DNA of 64,000 nt from an uncultured Eisenbergiella sp. GTDB lineage: Bacteria > Bacillota > Clostridia > Lachnospirales > Lachnospiraceae. The stretch is taken from contig CANQFM010000002.1 of the NCBI GenBank assembly GCA_947598825.1, forward strand, positions 1 through 64,000, read 5' to 3'. Shown piece by piece: positions 17,246-26,505 of this stretch. Positions within the stretch are counted from its first letter, which is position 1, and each line of letters starts with the position of its first letter. A model generated the notes under the pieces. The model saw only the letters and a list, made by a program, of their open reading frames with translations. It ran no database searches and had not been told where the DNA came from. The translations under genes and the position numbers were made by a program.

Positions 17246-18085
17246 ATGAAAGTTGGCGTTATCGGTGCGGGCACCATGGGTGCCGGGATCGCACAGGCTT
17301 TTGCAATGACGGATGGGTATGATGTCTGCCTTTGCGATATCTCCATGGAATTTGCCGAGGGCGGCAAGGCCAGGATCCAGAAGAACATCAATTTCCTGGT
17401 GGGCAAGGAGAAGATCACCGCCGAAAAAGGCGAGGAGATCATGGGCAAGATCGTATGCGGGTTAAAGGATATCTGTACGGACTGCGATCTGGTCATCGAA
17501 GTGGCCCCGGAGAAAATGGAGATCAAAAAGACCACCTTTAAGGAACTGATGGACATTGTGAAGCCGGAGTGCATCTTCGCTTCCAATACCTCTTCCCTGT
17601 CTCTGACCGAAATGGGCGCTGGCCTTGACAGGCCGCTGATCGGGATGCATTTCTTCAATCCCGCCGACAGGATGAAGCTGGTAGAGGTGATCGCCGGCGA
17701 GAATACCCCTGCCGAGCTGGTGCAGAAGATCAAGGATATCGCCGTGGAGATCGGCAAAACCCCGGTAGAGGTCAAAGAGGCCCCCGGATTTGTGGTCAAT
17801 AAGATCCTGATCCCGATGATCAACGAGGCGATCGGCATCTACGCGGACGGCATCGCTTCCGTAGAGGATATCGACACCGCCATGAAGCTGGGCGCATCCC
17901 ATCCCATGGGACCTCTGGCGCTGGGAGACCTGGTGGGCCTGGATATCGTGCTGGCAATCATGGAAGTGCTGCAGGCCGAGACAGGCGATCCCAAGTACCG
18001 CCCGCATCCCCTTCTGCGCAAGATGGTGCGCGCCGGCAAGCTGGGCAAAAAGACCGGTATCGGGTTTTACAACTACGCGAAATAA
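17246..18085 (+). CDS. hbd: 3-hydroxybutyryl-CoA dehydrogenase
   Basis: It reduces acetoacetyl-CoA to 3-hydroxybutyryl-CoA with NAD(P)H. The 279-residue protein starts with a Rossmann motif, GAGTMGAGIAQ. It has the family signature MHFFNPADRMKLVEV with the catalytic His, and PGFVVNKIL with the conserved Asn. ACAGGAGGACAATACA precedes the ATG. Confidence 0.95.
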   Translation: MKVGVIGAGTMGAGIAQAFAMTDGYDVCLCDISMEFAEGGKARIQKNINFLVGKEKITAEKGEEIMGKIVCGLKDICTDCDLVIEVAPEKMEIKKTTFKELMDIVKPECIFASNTSSLSLTEMGAGLDRPLIGMHFFNPADRMKLVEVIAGENTPAELVQKIKDIAVEIGKTPVEVKEAPGFVVNKILIPMINEAIGIYADGIASVEDIDTAMKLGASHPMGPLALGDLVGLDIVLAIMEVLQAETGDPKYRPHPLLRKMVRAGKLGKKTGIGFYNYAK

Positions 18086-18113
18086 GCGGGAAAAATTTGG
18101 AGGATAGAAAGAC

Positions 18114-19265
18114 ATGGATTTTGTGTTGGATAAGAAACATGAAATGGCAAGGCAGCTCTTTAAAGAGTTTGCGGAAAAGGAAGTAAAGCCGCTGGCCCAG
18201 GAAGTGGACGAGACGGAAGAATTTCCCAGAGTGACCGTGGAAAAGATGGTCAAGGCAGGATTCATGGGCATCCCTGTGCCGAAGGAGTATGGCGGCCAGG
18301 GCTGCGATCCGCTGACCTATACGATGTGCGTGGAGGAGCTTTCCAAGGTCTGCGGCACGACCGGCGTTATCGTTTCCGCCCATACCTCCCTGTGCTGCGA
18401 TCCCATCATGACTTTCGGCACCGAGGAGCAGAAACAGAAATACCTGGTGCCGCTGGCAAAGGGCGAGAAGCTGGGCGCTTTCGGCCTGACCGAGCCCGGC
18501 GCCGGCACCGATGCCCAGGGGCAGCAGACCAAGGCGGTCCTGGACGGGGAACAGTGGGTGTTAAACGGCTCCAAGTGCTTTATCACCAACGGAAAAGAAG
18601 CGGACGTCTATGTGATCTTCGCCGTGACCGGCATGGTGGAGAAGCGCGGCAGGATGCAGAAGGAAATTTCCGCTTTCATTGTGGAAAAGGGAACCCCCGG
18701 CTTTACCTTCGGCACGAAGGAAAAGAAGATGGGTATCCGCGGATCCTCCACCTATGAGCTGATCTTCCAGGATTGCCGTATCCCGAAGGAAAATCTGCTG
18801 GGGCAGCAGGGGAAGGGCTTCAATATCGCCATGCATACGCTGGACGGCGGCCGTATCGGGATCGCTTCCCAGGCGTTGGGCATTGCGGAGGGCGCTCTGG
18901 AATCCACCATCGCCTATGTAAAGGAAAGGAAACAGTTCGGCAGAGCGATCGCTGCTTTCCAGAATACCCAGTTCCAGTTGGCCGACATGGCGACCAAGGT
19001 GCAGGCGGCGCAGCTTCTGGTCTATAAGGCGGCTGTGGCGAAGGCCACGCAGAAGACCTATTCTGTAGAAGCGGCCATGGCAAAGCTGTACGCGGCGGAA
19101 GTAGCGATGGAAGTGACCACCAAGGCGGTCCAGCTCCACGGCGGATATGGATACACGAGAGAGTACGATGTAGAGCGCATGATGCGCGACGCGAAGATCA
19201 CCGAGATCTACGAGGGGACCAGCGAAGTGCAGAGAATGGTCATCTCCAGCGCGCTGCTGAAATAA
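18114..19265 (+). CDS. bcd: Butyryl-CoA dehydrogenase
   Basis: It reduces crotonyl-CoA to butyryl-CoA, using FAD and electrons from Etf. The protein is a 383-residue acyl-CoA dehydrogenase with the FAD/substrate segment [14 protein letters not shown] and the C-terminal YEGTSEVQR. The catalytic base is Glu367, as in short-chain family members. With etfB and etfA directly downstream it should form the bifurcating Bcd-Etf complex that couples crotonyl-CoA reduction to ferredoxin reduction. Bifurcation is family knowledge, not visible here. Confidence 0.95.
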   Translation: MDFVLDKKHEMARQLFKEFAEKEVKPLAQEVDETEEFPRVTVEKMVKAGFMGIPVPKEYGGQGCDPLTYTMCVEELSKVCGTTGVIVSAHTSLCCDPIMTFGTEEQKQKYLVPLAKGEKLGAFGLTEPGAGTDAQGQQTKAVLDGEQWVLNGSKCFITNGKEADVYVIFAVTGMVEKRGRMQKEISAFIVEKGTPGFTFGTKEKKMGIRGSSTYELIFQDCRIPKENLLGQQGKGFNIAMHTLDGGRIGIASQALGIAEGALESTIAYVKERKQFGRAIAAFQNTQFQLADMATKVQAAQLLVYKAAVAKATQKTYSVEAAMAKLYAAEVAMEVTTKAVQLHGGYGYTREYDVERMMRDAKITEIYEGTSEVQRMVISSALLK

Positions 19266-19316
19266 GGTTTCCATACATCTGCAAAGCAAAAACGAAAGTG
19301 AGGAGAGATTCATACA

Positions 19317-20099
19317 ATGAAAATCGTTGTTTGTGTAAAACAGGTTCCCGATACCAAGGGCGGCGTGAAGTTCAATCCCGACGGTACGCTGGACAGAAGC
19401 GCGATGCTGGCCATTATGAACCCCGATGATAAGGCGGGCCTGGAAGCGGCATTGAGATTAAAGGATCAGTATGGGGCAGAGGTGACCGTGATCACCATGG
19501 GCCTGCCCAAAGCGGAGGAAGTGCTGCGCGAAGCCATTGCCATGGGAGCCGACAAAGGCATCCTGGTAACCGACAGAGTGCTGGGCGGCGCGGATACCTG
19601 GGCCACCAGCCAGACGCTGGCGGGTGCGATCCGCAATCTGGACTATGACCTGATCATCACAGGCCGGCAGGCTATCGACGGCGATACCGCACAGGTTGGC
19701 CCCCAGCTTTCCGAGCATTTGAACATTCCGGTCATCAGCTATGCGCAGGACATCAAGATCGACGGCGATTATGTGATCGTAGAGCGGCAGTTCGATGACA
19801 GATATCATGTCCTCAAGGCGAAAATGCCCTGCCTGATCACCGCGCTGGCAGAGCTGAATGAGCCCCGTTACATGACGCCCGGCGGCATTTTCGATGCCTA
19901 CGATGCGGAGATCACCGTATGGGGAAGGGCCAATCTGGTGGACACCCTGGATTCCAACCTGGGCCTGAAAGGTTCTCCGACCCAGATCGCGAAGGCTTCC
20001 GACAAGGTGCGTAAGGGCGCCGGCGAGAAGGTCGTCCTCGACCCTTCCGAATCCGTGGACTATATCATGGATAAGCTGCTGACCAAACATGTGATTTAA
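19317..20099 (+). CDS. etfB: Electron transfer flavoprotein, beta subunit
   Basis: This 260-residue subunit pairs with EtfA and binds the bifurcating flavin. It begins MKIVVCVKQVPDT, has NPDDKAGLEAALRLKD, and carries the EtfB signature region TGRQAIDGDTAQVGPQLSE. It starts 51 bases after bcd with GTGAGGAGAG upstream of the ATG, and etfA follows after 17 bases. Confidence 0.95.
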   Translation: MKIVVCVKQVPDTKGGVKFNPDGTLDRSAMLAIMNPDDKAGLEAALRLKDQYGAEVTVITMGLPKAEEVLREAIAMGADKGILVTDRVLGGADTWATSQTLAGAIRNLDYDLIITGRQAIDGDTAQVGPQLSEHLNIPVISYAQDIKIDGDYVIVERQFDDRYHVLKAKMPCLITALAELNEPRYMTPGGIFDAYDAEITVWGRANLVDTLDSNLGLKGSPTQIAKASDKVRKGAGEKVVLDPSESVDYIMDKLLTKHVI

Positions 20100-20116
20100 C
20101 AAATATAAGGAAAAGT

Positions 20117-21172
20117 GTGGTGAATGAGATGAACTTAGAAGAATATAAAGGCGTATTTGTCTTTGCGCAGCAGGTGGATAACGAACTGAGCAGCATCGCT
20201 CTGGAACTGGTGGGCAAAGGAAAGGATCTGGCGAAGGATCTGGGCGCGGAAGTGACCGCAGTCCTGATCGGCAGCGACGTAAAAGGGCTTTGCACCGAAC
20301 TGGCGGAGTACGGCGCGGACAGGATCATCGTGGTGGACGATCCCGAGCTGAAAGAATACCGCACCGAGCCCTATGCCCATGCGCTGGCTGAGGTGATCAA
20401 AAAATACAAACCCGAGATCATGCTGATCGGCGCAACAGCTATCGGCCGTGACCTGGGCCCCCGCGTTTCCGCCAGGATCCATACCGGCCTGACCGCGGAC
20501 TGCACCCAGTTGGATATCGGGGATTTCCCGATCAATCCGGTTCCCGGCAAGGAGCAGAAGCACAACCAGTTGTTGATGACCCGCCCGGCTTTCGGCGGCA
20601 ATACCATTGCGACTATCGCCTGCCCGGATTTCCGTCCGCAGATGGCCACCGTCCGTCCCGGCGTTATGCAGAAGGCGCCTCGCGTGGCAGGCGCGCAGGC
20701 GGTGATCGAGGAGTTCAATCCCGGCTTTACGCCTGACAACAAGTATGTGGAGATCCTCAAGATCGTAAAGGCGGTTTCCGATATCGAGGATATCATGGAC
20801 GCCAAGATCCTGGTATCCGGCGGCCGCGGCGTAGGCAGCCCCGAGAACTTCAAACTGCTGGAGGATCTGGCGGACGCCATCGGCGGCACCGTAAGCTGCT
20901 CCCGCGCTGTGGTGGATGCGGGTTGGAAACCCAAGGCGCTGCAGGTGGGCCAGACCGGTAAGACCGTGCGGCCCCATGTCTACTTTGCCATCGGGATTTC
21001 CGGAGCCATCCAGCATCTTGCCGGCATGGAAGAGTCCGATATCATCATCGCGATCAACAAGGACGAGACGGCTCCAATCTTTGACGTAGCCGACTATGGC
21101 GTTGTGGGAGATCTGAACAAGATCGTCCCGATGCTGACCGAGAAGATCAAAGAGGCGAGAGCCCAGAAATAA
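20117..21172 (+). CDS. etfA: Electron transfer flavoprotein, alpha subunit
   Basis: This 351-residue subunit holds the shuttle FAD. The C-terminal FAD domain shows [21 protein letters not shown] and [12 protein letters not shown] use the GTG at 20117 because AAGGAAAA lies 3-9 bases upstream; a second GTG at 20120 or the ATG at 20129 are alternatives. It is the last gene before a strong terminator. Confidence 0.94.
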   Translation: MVNEMNLEEYKGVFVFAQQVDNELSSIALELVGKGKDLAKDLGAEVTAVLIGSDVKGLCTELAEYGADRIIVVDDPELKEYRTEPYAHALAEVIKKYKPEIMLIGATAIGRDLGPRVSARIHTGLTADCTQLDIGDFPINPVPGKEQKHNQLLMTRPAFGGNTIATIACPDFRPQMATVRPGVMQKAPRVAGAQAVIEEFNPGFTPDNKYVEILKIVKAVSDIEDIMDAKILVSGGRGVGSPENFKLLEDLADAIGGTVSCSRAVVDAGWKPKALQVGQTGKTVRPHVYFAIGISGAIQHLAGMEESDIIIAINKDETAPIFDVADYGVVGDLNKIVPMLTEKIKEARAQK

Positions 21173-21185
21173 GCAGTTTTGTATG

Positions 21186-21217
21186 CGCCGCCGGCCGATC
21201 TGGCCGGCGGCGTTTTT
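21186..21217 (+). terminator. Terminator of the butyrate operon
   Basis: An 11-base perfect stem, CGCCGCCGGCC with GGCCGGCGGCG, has a five-base loop and is followed by TTTTT (21213-21217). Confidence 0.92.
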
Positions 21218-21250
21218 AGAGAAAAGATGTCCATTTTATGGAATTAAGGA

Positions 21251-21279
21251 TTGATTTTCCGGAAAGAATAAGATAAGAT
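21251..21279 (+). promoter_or_regulatory. Promoter of the flavin reductase-rubredoxin gene
   Basis: TTGATT (21251-21256), 17 bases, TAAGAT (21274-21279), about 54 bases before the start codon. Confidence 0.6.
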
Positions 21280-21332
21280 GAAAACAGGAATAATTACTGT
21301 TTTACGATTCCATTCAGAAAGGAAATCAGGGC

Positions 21333-21971
21333 ATGAATACCAACGCTTTCAGGAAGCTTTCCTACGGAGTCTATGTGGTCTCCACCTGGGATAACGGAAG
21401 AGCGACGGGCTGTGTCGCCAATTCCGCCATGCAGATCACGTCCAGCCCCGCTACCGTGGCGGTGAGCATCAATCACGACAATTATACCAACCATTGTATT
21501 GCGGACTGCGGATTTTTCGCCATTTCCGTCCTGTCCGAAGAGACGGATCCTTCCATCATCGGCACCTTCGGGTTTCAGTCCGGCGGGGACGTGGATAAGT
21601 TCGAGGGCGTGTCCCATGCGATCAGGGGCAATCTGCCGGTGATCAGCGATGCCTGCGCTTATATCGTCTGTCAGGTCATCGATAAGATGGAAACGCAGAC
21701 CCACACGGTCTTTCTGGGCAGTGTGGTGGACGCAGATGTGCTGGGGAACCAGGAACCCATGACGTATGCGTATTATCACAAAGTCGTCAAAGGCAAGAGC
21801 CCTAAAAACGCGCCCACTTATCTTCCGGAGGAAGAGGCGCCTGCAAAAGAAAAATGGGTCTGCAGCGTCTGCGGCTACGTCTATGAAGGGGAGACGCCTT
21901 TTGAAGAGCTGCCGGAGGACTTCGTATGTCCCATCTGTAAGCAGCCCAAATCTGTTTTTGTCAAACAATAA
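21333..21971 (+). CDS. Flavin reductase-rubredoxin fusion (Hrb-like)
   Basis: This 212-residue protein joins an FMN-binding flavin-reductase-like domain (about 1-150; [21 protein letters not shown]) to a C-terminal rubredoxin domain (about 168-212). The rubredoxin has two iron-binding pairs, CSVCGY and CPICKQ. The architecture matches the high-molecular-weight rubredoxin of acetogens such as Moorella. That protein passes NAD(P)H electrons to flavodiiron proteins for oxygen or NO removal. No flavodiiron gene is in the window. It has its own promoter. Confidence 0.88.
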   Translation: MNTNAFRKLSYGVYVVSTWDNGRATGCVANSAMQITSSPATVAVSINHDNYTNHCIADCGFFAISVLSEETDPSIIGTFGFQSGGDVDKFEGVSHAIRGNLPVISDACAYIVCQVIDKMETQTHTVFLGSVVDADVLGNQEPMTYAYYHKVVKGKSPKNAPTYLPEEEAPAKEKWVCSVCGYVYEGETPFEELPEDFVCPICKQPKSVFVKQ

Positions 21972-22015
21972 GGCTGCTGGCGGACAGCCAGATAAATCGA
22001 TTGGGAAAAAATGAC

Positions 22016-22040
22016 GGGCGGAGAGCAGAACTTTCCGCCC
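22016..22040 (+). terminator. Hairpin after the rubredoxin-fusion gene
   Basis: GGGCGGA (22016-22022) pairs with TCCGCCC (22034-22040). The following TGTCTGTTG is a weak U-tract. It lies 45 bases after the stop codon and just before the ribosome binding site of the next small gene, so it could terminate or attenuate. Confidence 0.4.
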
Positions 22041-22061
22041 TGTCTGTTGCAGGAGGCAGGA

Positions 22062-22256
22062 ATGGAGAAACAGGAGAAGGCCGGGGCCAGGATAGAGAAG
22101 AAGATGCAGAAGAAAAAGGAAAAACAGCGCAGGAAGCGCTGGAAAAAGATCAATAACGGACTGGATCTGTGCCTGATCCTTTCCTGCTTCCTGGCATTTC
22201 TGACGGCGGCGGTATCCCAGATGATACGGGAGAAGAAAGAGGGGAAACGATCTTGA
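22062..22256 (+). CDS. Small basic single-span membrane protein
   Basis: This 64-residue peptide has a very Lys/Arg/Glu-rich N-terminal half, then one hydrophobic segment (about 36-52, CLILSCFLAFLTAAV) and a short charged tail. No family is recognised. The ATG at 22062 has a textbook GCAGGAGG about 5 bases upstream. Its TGA stop overlaps the likely TTG start of mtnA, which suggests translational coupling. Confidence 0.65.
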   Translation: MEKQEKAGARIEKKMQKKKEKQRRKRWKKINNGLDLCLILSCFLAFLTAAVSQMIREKKEGKRS

Positions 22257-23347
22257 ACGGGACGATCATGGATTATGAGACAGTGGCCCTGGATGAAAAG
22301 AGGCCTGCAGTGGTCATCCTTGACCAGACGCAGCTTCCCGGCAGGGCAGAACTGCTGTATCTGACGCAGGCCAGGGAGATCTGGGAGGCCATTTATCTGT
22401 TAAAGGTGCGCGGTGCCCCGGCCATCGGGGTGGCGGCGGCCCTGGGAATGTATGTGCTGGCTGCGCAGAGTAAAGCCGAAGAGTATGCGTTGTTTTTAAA
22501 AGAATTTCAGGAGCAGAAGGCCTATCTGGATTCGGCCAGGCCTACGGCGGTGAATCTGTCCTGGGCGTTAAAACGGATGGAACAGGTCGTATTGGATCAT
22601 GCCGGCCAGTCTCCTGCTAAGATCAGGGAATTTTTAAAACAGGAGGCCCTTGCCATCCGGGAGGAGGATATCCGGGTGTGCAGGGCCATCGGGGAATACG
22701 GGCTTTCCCTGGTAAAGCCCGGAGACGGGATCCTGACCCACTGCAACGCGGGACGTCTGGCCGCCGTCCGCTACGGTACCGCCACGGCGCCCATTTATCT
22801 GGGACAGGAGCGTGGTTATCATTTCCGCGTCTTTGCGGATGAAACGCGGCCGCTTCTGCAGGGGGCCAGGCTGACGGCGTATGAACTGCATCAGGCGGGC
22901 GTGGATGTGACGCTGATCTGCGATAATATGTCGGGGACAGTCATGAAAAACGGCTGGGTGAACGCGGTCTTTGTGGGCTGCGATCGGGTGGCGCAAAACG
23001 GCGATGTGGCCAATAAGATCGGTACCATGGTGGTGGCCACGCTGGCAAAGCACTACCATGTCCCCTTCTATGTCTGCGCCCCTACCGCTACCATTGATAT
23101 GTCTGCGCCCTCAGGGGAGCAGATCTGCATTGAGCAGCGTCCGGCCCGGGAGGTAACGCAGATGTGGTACCGCGAGCCGATGGCGCCGGAAGGGGTGAAG
23201 GTGTTCAATCCGGCCTTCGACGTGACCGACCACAGTCTGATCACCGGTATCGTAACGGAATACGGCGTGGCCCGGCCGCCTTATGACCAGGCGTTTCAAA
23301 AGATCTTTGAAAAAAAGGCCGCAGGCCGGACAGGAAATGCCCTGTAA
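22253..23347 (+). CDS. mtnA: S-methyl-5-thioribose-1-phosphate isomerase
   Basis: It isomerises methylthioribose 1-phosphate to methylthioribulose 1-phosphate in methionine salvage. Family motifs are KVRGAPAIG, the catalytic Cys in THCNAGRLA, and the catalytic Asp in GCDRVAQNGDVANKIGT. I take the TTG at 22253, which overlaps the upstream stop and has GAGGGGAAA before it; the ATG at 22268 is an alternative. It is about 364 residues. No other salvage genes (mtnK, mtnB) are present. In anaerobes this enzyme can also serve 5-deoxyribose or methylthioribose shunts. Confidence 0.9.
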   Translation: MNGTIMDYETVALDEKRPAVVILDQTQLPGRAELLYLTQAREIWEAIYLLKVRGAPAIGVAAALGMYVLAAQSKAEEYALFLKEFQEQKAYLDSARPTAVNLSWALKRMEQVVLDHAGQSPAKIREFLKQEALAIREEDIRVCRAIGEYGLSLVKPGDGILTHCNAGRLAAVRYGTATAPIYLGQERGYHFRVFADETRPLLQGARLTAYELHQAGVDVTLICDNMSGTVMKNGWVNAVFVGCDRVAQNGDVANKIGTMVVATLAKHYHVPFYVCAPTATIDMSAPSGEQICIEQRPAREVTQMWYREPMAPEGVKVFNPAFDVTDHSLITGIVTEYGVARPPYDQAFQKIFEKKAAGRTGNAL

Positions 23348-23385
23348 GACCAAAGAATGCAAAGACAGCGTTTTTGGGCGGCAGG

Positions 23386-23414
23386 TTGCAATCTTCTCCA
23401 TTTTGATGTAGAAT
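23386..23414 (+). promoter_or_regulatory. Promoter of the aquaporin gene
   Basis: TTGCAA (23386-23391), 17 bases, TAGAAT (23409-23414), 30 bases before the start codon. Confidence 0.6.
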
Positions 23415-23443
23415 GGACAAAACGACAGAAAGGGGATTTTGTT

Positions 23444-24109
23444 ATGGATTCTATGAAAAAGTATGTAGCGGAGTGCATCGGAACCTTTGTGCTGGTGTTC
23501 TTCGCCTGCGGGACGGCCGCCGTGGTGGGCTGCTCTTCCGAGAACGGGACCGGTTATCTGCTGACCGCGCTGGCCTTTGGCCTGGTGATCGTGGCGATGG
23601 CCTACTCCATCGGCAACATTTCCGGCTGCCATATCAATCCTGCGGTTTCGATCGCCATGCTGGTGAGCAAGCGGATGGATGGGAAGGATTTTGTCGGCTA
23701 TGTGGTAGCGCAGTTTGTCGGTGCGATCCTGGGCGCTGCCGCGCTGATGGCGGCAGTAGGAAAGGAGAGCGGACTGGGTGCCAATGCGCTTTACAACGGC
23801 AATATTCTGGCTTCTCTGGTCATCGAGATCGTGCTGACCTTTGTCTTTGTGCTGGCGATTTTGGGAGTGACGTCCAAGCCGGAATACAGTTCTGTAGCGG
23901 GTCTGGTGATCGGCCTTTCCCTGACGCTGGTGCATATCCTTGGCATTTCCTTTACCGGGACTTCCGTTAACCCTGCCAGGAGCTTTGGCCCTGCGCTGTT
24001 CGTAGGCGGTGAAGCGCTTTCCAGCGTATGGGTGTTCATCGTGGCCCCTCTGGTGGGCGGCGTGCTGGCGGCTCTGGTCTATCGGTATCTTTCCGGCGAT
24101 AAGGACTGA
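23444..24109 (+). CDS. Aquaporin / MIP family channel
   Basis: This is a water or small-solute channel of 221 residues with six membrane spans. Both NPA boxes are present (HINPAVS and SVNPARS). The Arg of the selectivity filter follows the second. The length and the residues around the filter look more like AqpZ than glycerol facilitators, which are longer. The ATG at 23444 has AAAGGGG 8-9 bases upstream; the open frame back to 23357 is not used. Confidence 0.92.
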   Translation: MDSMKKYVAECIGTFVLVFFACGTAAVVGCSSENGTGYLLTALAFGLVIVAMAYSIGNISGCHINPAVSIAMLVSKRMDGKDFVGYVVAQFVGAILGAAALMAAVGKESGLGANALYNGNILASLVIEIVLTFVFVLAILGVTSKPEYSSVAGLVIGLSLTLVHILGISFTGTSVNPARSFGPALFVGGEALSSVWVFIVAPLVGGVLAALVYRYLSGDKD

Positions 24110-24164
24110 GAGCCCCTGATCAGGCAGAGGCTTGTGAAAACGACAGAGAATGAGGTAAGAACAG

Positions 24165-25079
24165 ATGATCACAGATTTTGAAGGGCTGATCTCCAGGGTA
24201 AAGGAGTGCAGCAAGAAGAAAGTAGCCGTAGCCGTGGCGGAAGATCTGGCCGTGCTGGAGGCTGTGCAGGCGGCCGGGGAGCAGGGGATCGCGGATGCGA
24301 TCCTGGTAGGCGATGAGGCGAAGATCCGCGAGTTGGGCGCACAGCTTAAGATGGATATGGGCGCCTATGAGATCATAGACCGGCCGGATCACTGGGAAGC
24401 GGCGCTGACCGCGGTGAAGCTGGCCCATGACGGTGTGGCGGATATGTATATGAAGGGACTGATCGATACCAAGTCCTTTTTAAAGAGCATTCTGGACAAG
24501 GAAGTGGGCCTGCGGACCGGAAGGGCGCTGTCCCATGTGGCGGTATTTGAGGTCGAAGGGATCCGGCAGCTTTTATTCCTGACGGACGTGGCCTTCATGA
24601 CATATCCTACCCTGGAAGATAAAGTGCATATCATTGAGAATACCGTTGAGGTGGCCCATGCCTGCGGCCTGGAGTGCCCGAAGGTGGCCCCTCTGGCGGC
24701 GGTGGAGGTGGTCAACCCCAAGATGCCGGAGACGCTGGATGCGGCGGAGCTGACCAAGATGAACGAAGAGGGGAAGATCACCGGATGCATCGTGGACGGC
24801 CCTCTTTCCATGGATATCGCCATCGATCCCGAAGCGGCGGCCCACAAGGGCGCTTCCGGCCGGAAGGTGGCGGGGGATGCGGATATCCTGCTGTTCCCCG
24901 ATATCCATTCGGGAAATCTGGTCTATAAGACCCTGGTGCATACGGCAAAGGTGGAAAACGGCTGTATCCTGACCGGTACGAAAGTCCCGGCGATCCTGAC
25001 CAGCCGTTCCGACAGCTTCCAGACCAAGGTCAATTCCATCGCGCTGGCCGCGGTGGTGGCGGAAGGCCTGAAAAAATGA
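24165..25079 (+). CDS. ptb: Phosphate butyryltransferase
   Basis: It exchanges CoA for phosphate on butyryl-CoA, giving butyryl phosphate. At 304 residues it belongs to the PTA/PTB family: MKGLIDTKSFLKSILDKEVGL in the middle, then DGPLSMDIAIDPEAA and ADILLFPDIHSGNLVYK. Branched-chain acyl-CoA may also be used, as known for the family. Butyrate kinase lies directly downstream, so the pair makes ATP from butyryl-CoA. The gene starts 55 bases after the aquaporin; no clear promoter was found. Confidence 0.93.
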   Translation: MITDFEGLISRVKECSKKKVAVAVAEDLAVLEAVQAAGEQGIADAILVGDEAKIRELGAQLKMDMGAYEIIDRPDHWEAALTAVKLAHDGVADMYMKGLIDTKSFLKSILDKEVGLRTGRALSHVAVFEVEGIRQLLFLTDVAFMTYPTLEDKVHIIENTVEVAHACGLECPKVAPLAAVEVVNPKMPETLDAAELTKMNEEGKITGCIVDGPLSMDIAIDPEAAAHKGASGRKVAGDADILLFPDIHSGNLVYKTLVHTAKVENGCILTGTKVPAILTSRSDSFQTKVNSIALAAVVAEGLKK

Positions 25080-25133
25080 GATATCTTGCGCCGGCGGAGG
25101 GCCTTTTGCCGGCGAAAAAAGGAGAATGAGACA

Positions 25134-26201
25134 ATGGCAATCAAGAGTTTGATCATCAATCCCGGTTCTACTTCCACCAAAATCGGGGTATTCGAGGATG
25201 AGACGCTTCTGTTTGAGGAAACGCTGCGCCACCCGACGGAAGAGATCGCAAAATACGCTTCCATCATCGATCAGAAGGATTTCCGCAAGGAGATCATCGT
25301 ATCCTTTTTGAAGGAAAAGGATTGCGACATCCATTCCTTTGACGTGATCGTGGGCCGCGGCGGCATGCTCAAGCCTGTGGCGGGCGGCACCTATGCGGTA
25401 TCGGACGCGCTGCTGGCGGACTTAAAAGCCGGCGTGCAGGGACAGCACGCTTCCAACCTGGGCGGGATCCTGGCCAGGGAGATCGGAGATGAGATCGGCG
25501 TCCCTTCCTATATCGTGGATCCTGTGGTGGTGGACGAGCTGACCGATGTGGCGCGCATCTCCGGTATGCCGGAATTGCCCCGCCGCAGCATTTTCCACGC
25601 GCTGAACCAGAAAGCCGTGGCCAGAAGATATGCGAAGGAACAGGGCAAAAAGTACGAGGATCTGAACCTGCTGGTGATCCACATGGGCGGCGGCGTTTCC
25701 GTAGGCGCCCATGAAAAGGGGCGCGTCGTGGATGTGAACAACATTCTGGACGGCGAGGGAGCTTTTTCGCCGGAGCGCGCCGGCACGGTGCCTGTCGGGG
25801 ATCTGATCAAGCTGTGCTTTTCCGGCAAATATACGCAGAAGGAGCTGTATCAGAAGATCTGCGGCAAGGGCGGCTATAACGCCTATCTGGGCACCAACGA
25901 CGCCAGGGATGTGGAGAAGTTGGCAAAGGAGGGCGACAAGAAGGCCCAGGTGGTCCTGGAAGCCTTTTATTATCAGATCGCCAAGGATGCGGGCGCGATG
26001 GCGGCCGTGTTAAAGGGGAAGGTGGACCAGATCATCCTGACCGGCGGCATTGCATATTCTCCGCTGACGAAGCAAAAGCTGGCAGAGAGGCTGGCGTGGA
26101 TCGCACCGATCACGGTATATCCGGGCGAGGACGAGCTGCTGGCGCTGGCCCAGGGCGCGCTTCGGGTCATGAACGGCGAAGAGGCGGCGAAAGAGTATTG
26201 A
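25134..26201 (+). CDS. buk: Butyrate kinase
   Basis: It transfers phosphate from butyryl phosphate to ADP, producing butyrate and ATP. This is a 355-residue acetate/butyrate kinase (ASKHA fold): [13 protein letters not shown] at the N-terminus, [15 protein letters not shown], the phosphate loop [17 protein letters not shown], and ILTGGIAYS near the C-terminus. The ATG at 25134 has AAAGGAG about 10 bases upstream. It is followed after only 42 bases by an acyl carrier protein gene, with no terminator between. Confidence 0.95.
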   Translation: MAIKSLIINPGSTSTKIGVFEDETLLFEETLRHPTEEIAKYASIIDQKDFRKEIIVSFLKEKDCDIHSFDVIVGRGGMLKPVAGGTYAVSDALLADLKAGVQGQHASNLGGILAREIGDEIGVPSYIVDPVVVDELTDVARISGMPELPRRSIFHALNQKAVARRYAKEQGKKYEDLNLLVIHMGGGVSVGAHEKGRVVDVNNILDGEGAFSPERAGTVPVGDLIKLCFSGKYTQKELYQKICGKGGYNAYLGTNDARDVEKLAKEGDKKAQVVLEAFYYQIAKDAGAMAAVLKGKVDQIILTGGIAYSPLTKQKLAERLAWIAPITVYPGEDELLALAQGALRVMNGEEAAKEY

Positions 26202-26243
26202 GCGCACGGGCCTGAGAAGGATAGCGATGCAGGAGGCAACGGC

Positions 26244-26483
26244 ATGTCCAGAGAAGAAGTATTTGAGAGGCTTAACGCGGTCTTTCAGGACGTATTTGAC
26301 GATCCATCCATTACTGTAAACGACAGCACGACAGCGGACGATATCGAGGACTGGGATTCCCTGGAGCATATCAATCTGATCGCCGCAGTGGAATCTGAGT
26401 TCGGCATCAAATTTTCCATGGGGCAGGTTGTAACCATGAAAAACGTAGGGGAAATGGCCGATATCATTCTGCAGAAGCTTTGA
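26244..26483 (+). CDS. Acyl carrier protein
   Basis: This 79-residue ACP has the phosphopantetheine attachment Ser39 in DWDSLEHI. It is acidic with four helices, the usual form. It directly precedes an MBOAT acyltransferase (23 bases) and an SGNH protein, so it is probably the dedicated carrier of a glycan-acylation system, like DltC, not the fatty-acid ACP. GCAGGAGGC precedes the ATG. No phosphopantetheinyl transferase or ligase gene is beside it. Confidence 0.92.
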   Translation: MSREEVFERLNAVFQDVFDDPSITVNDSTTADDIEDWDSLEHINLIAAVESEFGIKFSMGQVVTMKNVGEMADIILQKL

Positions 26484-26505
26484 ACCGGTTGGGAGAAATG
26501 AAAGG

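Noticed and set aside
25089..25114. Terminator between ptb and buk
   Set aside because: CGCCGGC and GCCGGCG can pair, but the loop is large and A, not T, follows; buk starts at once with a good ribosome binding site.
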